This document shows, piece after piece, positions 7,042-12,282 of a DNA stretch of 12,282 nt. The stretch lies in contig SFTR01000021.1 in the NCBI GenBank assembly GCA_004560915.1, positions 1-12,282 on the forward strand, in the 5' to 3' direction. The DNA comes from a bacterium. GTDB lineage: Bacteria > Bacillota_I > Bacilli_A > RF39 > UBA660. The notes beneath the pieces are model-generated. The model ran no database searches. It was not told where the DNA came from and was given only the letters and a program-made list of their open reading frames with translations. The first letter of the stretch is position 1; each line of letters opens with the position of its first letter. The position numbers and the translations under genes were made by a program.

Positions 7042-7116
7042 GCAGGTATAGTTCAACGGTTAGAATGTGGCCTTGCCAAGGCTAAGATGCCGGTTCGATT
7101 CCGGTTACTTGCTCCA
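7042..7116 (+). tRNA. tRNA-Gly (anticodon GCC)
   Basis: A 75-nt cloverleaf with encoded CCA. The acceptor stem is GCAGGTA with TACTTGC (one G-U), the discriminator base is T, and CCA ends at 7116. The anticodon stem is TGGCC/GGCTA around loop TTGCCAA, with GCC at 7075-7077. The T arm is GCCGG-TTCGATT-CCGGT. It has its own promoter and terminator, and the mobile element begins a short distance downstream. Confidence 0.96.
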
Positions 7117-7127
7117 TTAGATAATTC

Positions 7128-7146
7128 TGTTCGAACTATTCGGACA
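7128..7146 (+). repeat. Short inverted repeat just after tRNA-Gly
   Basis: TGTTCGAA (7128-7135) and TTCGGACA (7139-7146) form an 8-bp stem with one G-U pair and loop CTA. No T-run follows, so it is not a terminator by itself. It could be a processing structure, part of a recombination site near the element end, or chance. Confidence 0.5.
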
Positions 7147-7154
7147 TTAAATAG

Positions 7155-7183
7155 AAATCAATCTCAAAAGGATTGATTTTTTT
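7155..7183 (+). terminator. Intrinsic terminator downstream of tRNA-Gly
   Basis: A perfect 9-bp stem, AAATCAATC (7155-7163) with GATTGATTT (7171-7179), has loop TCAAAAG and a run of seven T residues (7177-7183). Confidence 0.9.
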
Positions 7184-7230
7184 GTTGTATAAAAAATCAA
7201 CCTACTCTTAAAAGAAAGGTTGGTGAGAAA

Positions 7231-7482
7231 ATGAAAAGATATTTAATGTACAAGTCTATTATGAAGTATCTTACTGATAAAGACTTATCTTTAAATGCTA
7301 AAGGATTCTTAAGCATGATTCTATTCAATGATGAAATTAATGCTTTAGATTTATCAAAGTATTGTTCAGACGATATAGAAACTATTAAAGATACTATGTT
7401 AGAACTTCGTATCATGAAATATGTTAAGTATGATCCAGAAACTAATATGCTTATCGCTGGACCAAAAAAATATGATGAATAG
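7231..7482 (+). CDS. Small winged-helix-like protein, possibly truncated by an amber codon
   Basis: An 83-residue protein whose segment DKDLSLNAKGFLSMILF (about 17-33) followed by helices to about residue 70 resembles the winged-helix start of plasmid and phage replication-initiator or replisome-organizer proteins ('lslkAkGllsyll'). Those bind DNA or DnaA-like partners. GGTGAG (7222-7227) and GAAAGG precede the ATG. The frame continues after the TAG (7480-7482) for 19 sense codons, giving an acidic and basic tail (ESILEDIHNKANKDKEGR), up to a TAA at 7540-7542, only 2 nt before the next gene. This suggests the TAG may be a recent nonsense mutation in a longer protein of about 103 residues, though a natural stop is equally possible. 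No replication gene follows, so a regulatory role in the element is as likely. Confidence 0.6.
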   Translation: MKRYLMYKSIMKYLTDKDLSLNAKGFLSMILFNDEINALDLSKYCSDDIETIKDTMLELRIMKYVKYDPETNMLIAGPKKYDE

Positions 7483-7544
7483 GACGAATCAATTTTAGAA
7501 GATATACATAACAAAGCAAATAAAGATAAGGAAGGAAGATAATC

Positions 7545-7817
7545 ATGTTAGATATTATCGAAAAAGAAATAGAAATTGATGAAACCTTAAAAATGCGTAT
7601 TGAGTTAATATGCAAACTTGCTCATGTAAAACCAATATTTTATAACGGAAGTATGAAAAAGATTAATCATTCTAATTTAGTTTATGTTGAACCACATAGA
7701 ATTGAAGTTAAAGATAAAGTTATACTTGCCTTTAACTACTCTAATGAAGTTTACATTAACAATATTCATAACAAACTTAAAATTGTTGAATTAGAAGATT
7801 ACTTAAATAACTTGTAA
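7545..7817 (+). CDS. Small protein of unknown function, 90 residues
   Basis: I do not recognise this protein. It has no signal peptide, membrane helix or cysteine pair beyond a single Cys23. The N-terminus is acidic and helical (EKEIEIDETLKMRIELICKL), and the rest looks like alternating strands (NLVYVEPHRIEVKDKVILAF). The AAGGAAGGA site (7528-7536), 8 nt before the ATG, supports the start. It probably shares a transcript with the winged-helix gene, and the reading frames would be 2 nt apart if that gene's amber codon were read through. Isoleucine codons are 8 ATT, 4 ATA and 1 ATC by my count, opposite to the host genes on the left. Function within the element (excision control, replication or immunity) cannot be inferred from sequence alone. 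Confidence 0.65.
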   Translation: MLDIIEKEIEIDETLKMRIELICKLAHVKPIFYNGSMKKINHSNLVYVEPHRIEVKDKVILAFNYSNEVYINNIHNKLKIVELEDYLNNL

Positions 7818-7821
7818 AATC

Positions 7822-7849
7822 TTGACTTTTTATAAAAAAAGTATAGAAT
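7822..7849 (+). promoter_or_regulatory. Promoter upstream of the recombinase leader
   Basis: TTGACT (7822-7827), a 16-nt spacer and TAGAAT (7844-7849). Predicted start is near 7856, about 20 nt before the leader ORF ATG at 7876. Confidence 0.7.
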
Positions 7850-7875
7850 AAATAACCAATAAGTGAGGGATAATT

Positions 7876-7928
7876 ATGAAACAATTAAAACCCAAAAACT
7901 ATTGTGATATTTATTTAGAAGAATTAGT

Positions 7929-7956
<28 letters not shown>
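7876..7956 (+). CDS. 26-residue leader peptide upstream of the serine recombinase
   Basis: A 26-codon ORF beginning MKQLKPKNYCDIYLEELV, with a good ribosome-binding site (GAGGGA at 7865-7870, 5 nt before ATG) and its own promoter. Its last ten codons form the left half of a very strong terminator, and its TAA (7954-7956) lies in the inner hairpin. I do not recognise the peptide. Position and layout suggest a leader peptide whose translation decides whether RNA polymerase passes into the recombinase gene. A small independent protein, such as an antitoxin or an excisionase-like factor, cannot be excluded. Confidence 0.55.
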
Positions 7957-9914
<1,958 letters not shown>

Positions 9915-9915
<1 letters not shown>

Positions 9916-9964
9916 ATTACGTGGCACGTTTTGTTTCGAAGAAATGAAAGTGGCGATAGTAATT
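9915..9964 (+). repeat. Stem-loop repeat unit 1 between recombinase and relaxase
   Basis: The outer stem is AATTAC (9915-9920) with GTAATT (9959-9964). The inner hairpin pairs 9925-9937 with 9941-9952: CAC/GTG, a bulged G at 9928, TTT/AAA, tandem T-G and G-T wobble pairs, then TTTC/GAAA around loop GAA. There is no T-run, so it is not a normal terminator although it starts at the recombinase stop codon. It shares CACGTTTTGTT and TGAAAGT with unit 2. Confidence 0.7.
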
Positions 9965-9973
9965 CAATGATGT

Positions 9974-10031
9974 AAATTATCGAATCACGTTTTGTTGAAA
10001 CTATGTTTCAATGAAAGTCTTGAGGTAATTT
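9974..10031 (+). repeat. Stem-loop repeat unit 2 between recombinase and relaxase
   Basis: The outer stem is AAATTA (9974-9979) with TAATTT (10026-10031). The inner hairpin pairs 9987-10001 with 10005-10018: AC/GT, the same bulged G (9989), TTT/AAA, the same tandem wobble pairs, then TTGAAAC/GTTTCAA around loop TAT. The upper stem differs from unit 1 in sequence and length but keeps its pairing, which suggests selection on structure. Confidence 0.7.
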
Positions 10032-10042
10032 CATAAAGGATT

Positions 10043-10060
10043 CTAAGGAATATTCCTTAG
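10043..10060. repeat. 18-bp perfect palindrome
   Basis: CTAAGGAATATTCCTTAG reads the same on both strands with no spacer. It sits between the tandem stem-loops and the oriT-like hairpin, 107 bp before the relaxase ATG. It could be a binding site for a dimeric protein (operator or relaxosome accessory site) or a cruciform. No T-run follows. Confidence 0.65.
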
Positions 10061-10066
10061 CCCACT

Positions 10067-10142
10067 GGAATTTTGATATAGTCCCTAGTAGGGACATATG
10101 TCAAAGTTCCTAGAGGGTTATTAATTTTGACAAAATCAAAAT
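10067..10142 (+). other. Candidate MobV origin of transfer (oriT)
   Basis: A 44-nt imperfect inverted repeat (10067-10110) forms about 19 pairs: GGAATTTTGATATA then GTCCC, loop TAGTA (10086-10090), GGGAC, a single bulged A (10096), then the matching arm with two G-T pairs. Its base is followed directly by TAGAGGG-TTA (10111-10120), similar to the MobM nick sequence of pMV158 as I recall it (TAGTGTG/TTA), so the predicted nick is between 10117 and 10118. A second small hairpin, ATTTTGA/TCAAAAT (10124-10130 with 10136-10142), follows. Its place just upstream of a MobV relaxase gene is the usual one for this family. Confidence 0.6.
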
Positions 10143-10166
10143 ATAGCACAAGGAGGTGTATAAAAT

Positions 10167-11555
10167 ATGGCAATGGCTTACTCCCTTCATGTTGGTAGCG
10201 ATAAGAATAGAAAGTTATCTTCAAAAGGAATAACAACTAAGTCTGGAACTACTTCTCTAACAAATAATGGAATACAAAATAAAGCACAATTAACTAGATG
10301 TGATAAACACAATTATAGAAAGTATGATATGGATCAAGAAAACATTGTTATCATACGAGGAACAGATTCTTTTGTTAAAGACGTTAAAAATCTATATCAC
10401 GAAAGTTTTGATGAATTAGTTTTAGAATATAACAATAACCAAAAAAGAAAAGATAGAAAGATTGAAGATTATTATGAACACGTTTCTTTAGATAAAAATA
10501 GAGACTTAGCAGTTGAAATAATAATAGAAATTGGAGATAAAACATTCTGGGATACTAAAGATGATAATTATAAAAAAAGAATGACTTCAGTTTATAAAAA
10601 ACAAGTTGATGATTTAGAATTACTTTTACCAGAGTTTAAAGTTTGTTCAGCAATCATTCATTATGATGAAACTTCTCCTCATATGCATATTGTAGGTGTT
10701 CCAATTAAAGATGGTTATAAGAATGGATTATCTATGCAAGTTTGTAAATCAAAAGTGTTTAATAAAACTTCTCTAATGGAATTACAAGATCAAATGAGAA
10801 CTCTATGCATCAAAGATTATAACGAAGAATATAATCTAAACGAAAAACTAAAGACAAAACAAAAAGGTAGAAATCAAGATATTAATGTTAAGGATATGGA
10901 TAATTATGCAGAAGCTAAAGCAGTTTTAGATTTAGAATCTGATAAACTTGATAAAATAAATGAAGATTCTCTTCATTTAGATGATTTATCCAAAAATATG
11001 AAAAATAACTTGGATGGATTTAACTATAATAAATTACTTAGAGGTTATGTAATTAGTAAAGAAGATAAAGATAAAATTGATAAATACATTGAAGAAGTTA
11101 ATAAACAAAATGAAAAATATAAAGATATAAACAATTTAAAAAATATCCTAGATACAGGATATGATAGTATGAAAAGACTTGAAACTGTAGAAGAAGATAA
11201 CAAAGCATTGAATATAAAAGTTAAGGCATTAGAAAAACAAAATAAAGAACAAAAAAAGAAAATAATTGAACTAGATAAACTATCTGAACACTTTAAAGAA
11301 TCTGCCGATAAGTTTACGGGCTTATATTATAATTTAAAAGATAAGTTTGATAAGTTTATAAGATTTCTTGCTGAAAGACTTCTTAATCCTAAGACTAAAG
11401 AAAAATATAAAGAGTTTACTGGTGATTTGTTTGGACATGGTATTCTTACATATAATGATTCAAATGAGTTAGATAAAGCACAAAAAGACATACAAGAAGA
11501 AAAATTAAAACAACCAAAAATGCTAGAAAAAGAAGAAGACGATTACGAATTGTAA
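10167..11555 (+). CDS. MobV/Pre-family relaxase
   Basis: A DNA-nicking relaxase that starts mobilization at oriT and needs a helper conjugation machine. The N-terminal domain carries motif I, RCDKHNYRKYD (44-54, containing the H-N-x-R pattern), and the metal-binding motif HYDETSPHMH (165-174, His165, Glu168, His172, His174), which defines the Pre/MobV group. The region from about 225 to 385 is rich in charged heptad-like helices (coiled coil), and the C-terminus is acidic (EKEEDDYEL). Its 462 residues fit the family. AAGGAGGTG at 10150-10158 lies 8 nt before the ATG; a second ATG two codons later is possible. No complete promoter is evident in the 251-bp upstream region, only an isolated TTGACA (10127-10132). 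A terminator overlaps the stop codon. Confidence 0.93.
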   Translation: MAMAYSLHVGSDKNRKLSSKGITTKSGTTSLTNNGIQNKAQLTRCDKHNYRKYDMDQENIVIIRGTDSFVKDVKNLYHESFDELVLEYNNNQKRKDRKIEDYYEHVSLDKNRDLAVEIIIEIGDKTFWDTKDDNYKKRMTSVYKKQVDDLELLLPEFKVCSAIIHYDETSPHMHIVGVPIKDGYKNGLSMQVCKSKVFNKTSLMELQDQMRTLCIKDYNEEYNLNEKLKTKQKGRNQDINVKDMDNYAEAKAVLDLESDKLDKINEDSLHLDDLSKNMKNNLDGFNYNKLLRGYVISKEDKDKIDKYIEEVNKQNEKYKDINNLKNILDTGYDSMKRLETVEEDNKALNIKVKALEKQNKEQKKKIIELDKLSEHFKESADKFTGLYYNLKDKFDKFIRFLAERLLNPKTKEKYKEFTGDLFGHGILTYNDSNELDKAQKDIQEEKLKQPKMLEKEEDDYEL

Positions 11556-11565
11556 CCGTCTTTTT
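11536..11565. terminator. Terminator between convergent relaxase and DUF6591-like genes
   Basis: AAGACG (11536-11541) pairs with CGTCTT (11557-11562) and TTAC (11543-11546) with GTAA (11552-11555) across one A-C mismatch, loop GAATT. The plus strand continues into five T residues. On the minus strand the stem is followed by a pyrimidine-rich CTTCTTCTTTTT tail, so it may serve both genes. Confidence 0.8.
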
Positions 11566-11566
11566 A

Positions 11567-12282
11567 TTACTGTACTTCTAATAATTTTTTATTAACTCTC
11601 GTTTGTACTTCTAAATAATATTTAGTTTCTGCGTCATTCATGTCTTCTTCGTCCCATTTTTCGAATGATTCCATTGCTTTTGAATATTTAGTCATATAAT
11701 TTGTATAGTCTTTTAATAATGAAGTATCACTTGGATTAGCACTATATTTTTTCATAAATTCTACATATTCATTCATAAATGTTTCATAATCATCCATTGC
11801 TTTTTTAAAATTAGGTCTTAAACCATTATTATTAGTATCTGTTTTTGGCTTTTCCTCTTTTGGTGTTTCTGTAGTTTTAGACTCTTCTTTAGTTTCTTCA
11901 CTTGTTGATTCCTTTTCAGGTTCACTTAAACTAATGCTATATTCTTTATCATCCTCATCATAGTAAAGATGTAGAGAATAACCTTCTTCATTTTTTGCAC
12001 TAAATGAAGTGGATGAATTAGAAATATCAACTGTATATCCTTTATCTTTACATGCACTTACATAATCTTTATATTCATTTTTATCTACACCCATAATGTA
12101 TAAAGATAATGATTTTGATGAATCATAATTTAATCTACCTTTTAAAGTTTTTGGCTCAGGTAATTTTTCACTAAGAACATATTCGCTCCAAGTTAAATCT
12201 TCAGCTTTTTCTTTAGTACTGCTTGAACCTCCACCAATTTGAACATCACCTAGTGCAAAAAAAGGAACAATTAGAATACATC
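11567..12282 (-). CDS. Exported protein resembling DUF6591 proteins (N-terminus outside window)
   Basis: Reading continues through the window edge, so the ATG at 12094 (giving 175 residues) is internal. The visible 237 residues begin CILIVPFFALGDVQIGGGSSS, which looks like the end of a signal peptide or anchor followed by a Gly/Ser linker. A domain WSEYVLSEKLPEPKTLKGRL through NEEGYSLHLYYDEDDKEYSISL follows, then a Glu/Thr/Lys-rich low-complexity linker. A helical C-terminal domain (FKKAMDDYETFMNEYVEFM, then DYTNYMTKYSKAMESFEKW) ends in VNKKLLEVQ. From memory this layout matches DUF6591 proteins of gut Bacillota, whose function is unknown to me. It is convergent with the relaxase gene. Codons tend to end in T, so it could be part of the element's cargo. 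Confidence 0.7.
   Translation of the reverse strand, partial: CILIVPFFALGDVQIGGGSSSTKEKAEDLTWSEYVLSEKLPEPKTLKGRLNYDSSKSLSLYIMGVDKNEYKDYVSACKDKGYTVDISNSSTSFSAKNEEGYSLHLYYDEDDKEYSISLSEPEKESTSEETKEESKTTETPKEEKPKTDTNNNGLRPNFKKAMDDYETFMNEYVEFMKKYSANPSDTSLLKDYTNYMTKYSKAMESFEKWDEEDMNDAETKYYLEVQTRVNKKLLEVQ

Noticed and set aside
6967..7176. A 69-codon open frame overlapping the end of the patatin gene and tRNA-Gly
   Set aside because: It runs through the terminator, the tRNA promoter and the whole tRNA gene, has no SD, and its translation has no protein-like character.
7198..7222. CAACCT/AGGTTG hairpin before the winged-helix gene as a terminator or riboswitch
   Set aside because: A 6-bp stem with a 13-nt loop and no T-run. 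It may mildly affect translation but is not distinctive in AT-rich DNA.
7480..7482. TAG recoded as an amino acid
   Set aside because: No other gene here contains an internal TAG, and no special downstream structure is apparent. A plain stop or a mutation is simpler.
7197..7514. Minus-strand open frame over the winged-helix gene, and similar antisense frames over other genes
   Set aside because: They lack ribosome-binding sites and mirror the codon pattern of the real genes on the other strand.
10127..10164. TTGACA at 10127 with TATAAA at 10159 as a relaxase promoter
   Set aside because: The spacer would be 26 nt, and the -10 would lie beyond the ribosome-binding site.

Overview
The window is very AT-rich DNA that uses the standard bacterial code: TGA ends the PAP2 gene and tryptophan is TGG. 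Ribosome-binding sites are strong AAGGAGG types and intrinsic terminators are U-tailed, which points to a low-GC Bacillota. An LTA-synthase-like sulfatase and an L,D-transpeptidase imply a Gram-positive wall, so this is not a wall-less Mollicute. An uncultured gut Bacilli or Erysipelotrichia-like lineage is my guess, not something the sequence proves.

Left part (1-7116), which looks like host chromosome. The 3' end of a membrane sulfatase of the LtaS type is followed 1 nt later by an 8-oxoguanine DNA glycosylase (ogg) and a terminator. Next come an L,D-transpeptidase with two Ig-like repeats, a 190-residue protein I do not recognise, and a leader region in front of a uracil permease-upp operon (pyrimidine salvage). 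A PAP2 phosphatase and a patatin-like phospholipase form an overlapping pair, and a tRNA-Gly(GCC) with its own promoter and terminator closes the part. Most gene groups have a visible promoter or terminator. Two regulatory arrangements stand out. The permease leader has a 31-codon ORF whose stop codon lies in the loop of a strong terminator, plus a possible antiterminator. The PAP2 gene has an extended -10 box so close to its ATG that its mRNA should be leaderless.

Right part (about 7184-11565), a compact integrative and mobilizable element just downstream of the tRNA gene. It carries a short winged-helix-like gene with an in-frame amber codon and a 90-residue unknown gene. A promoter, a 26-codon leader ORF and a very strong terminator then precede a 639-residue large serine recombinase. 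A 251-bp non-coding region follows, containing two tandem related stem-loops, an 18-bp perfect palindrome and a long hairpin ending next to a MobV-type nic-like sequence. A MobV/Pre relaxase and a terminator shared with a convergent gene complete it. Codon choice changes here (for isoleucine, ATA dominates in upp and ATT in the 90-residue gene), which fits horizontal transfer. Neither end of the element could be fixed, because I found no duplicated att sequence.

Right edge (11567-12282, minus strand): the C-terminal 237 residues of an exported protein resembling DUF6591 proteins, with its N-terminus outside the window. Whether it is cargo or host is unclear.

The most interesting non-coding signals are the tandem covarying hairpins between recombinase and relaxase (9915-10031), the candidate oriT (10067-10142), and the two leader-ORF/terminator regions before the permease and the recombinase.
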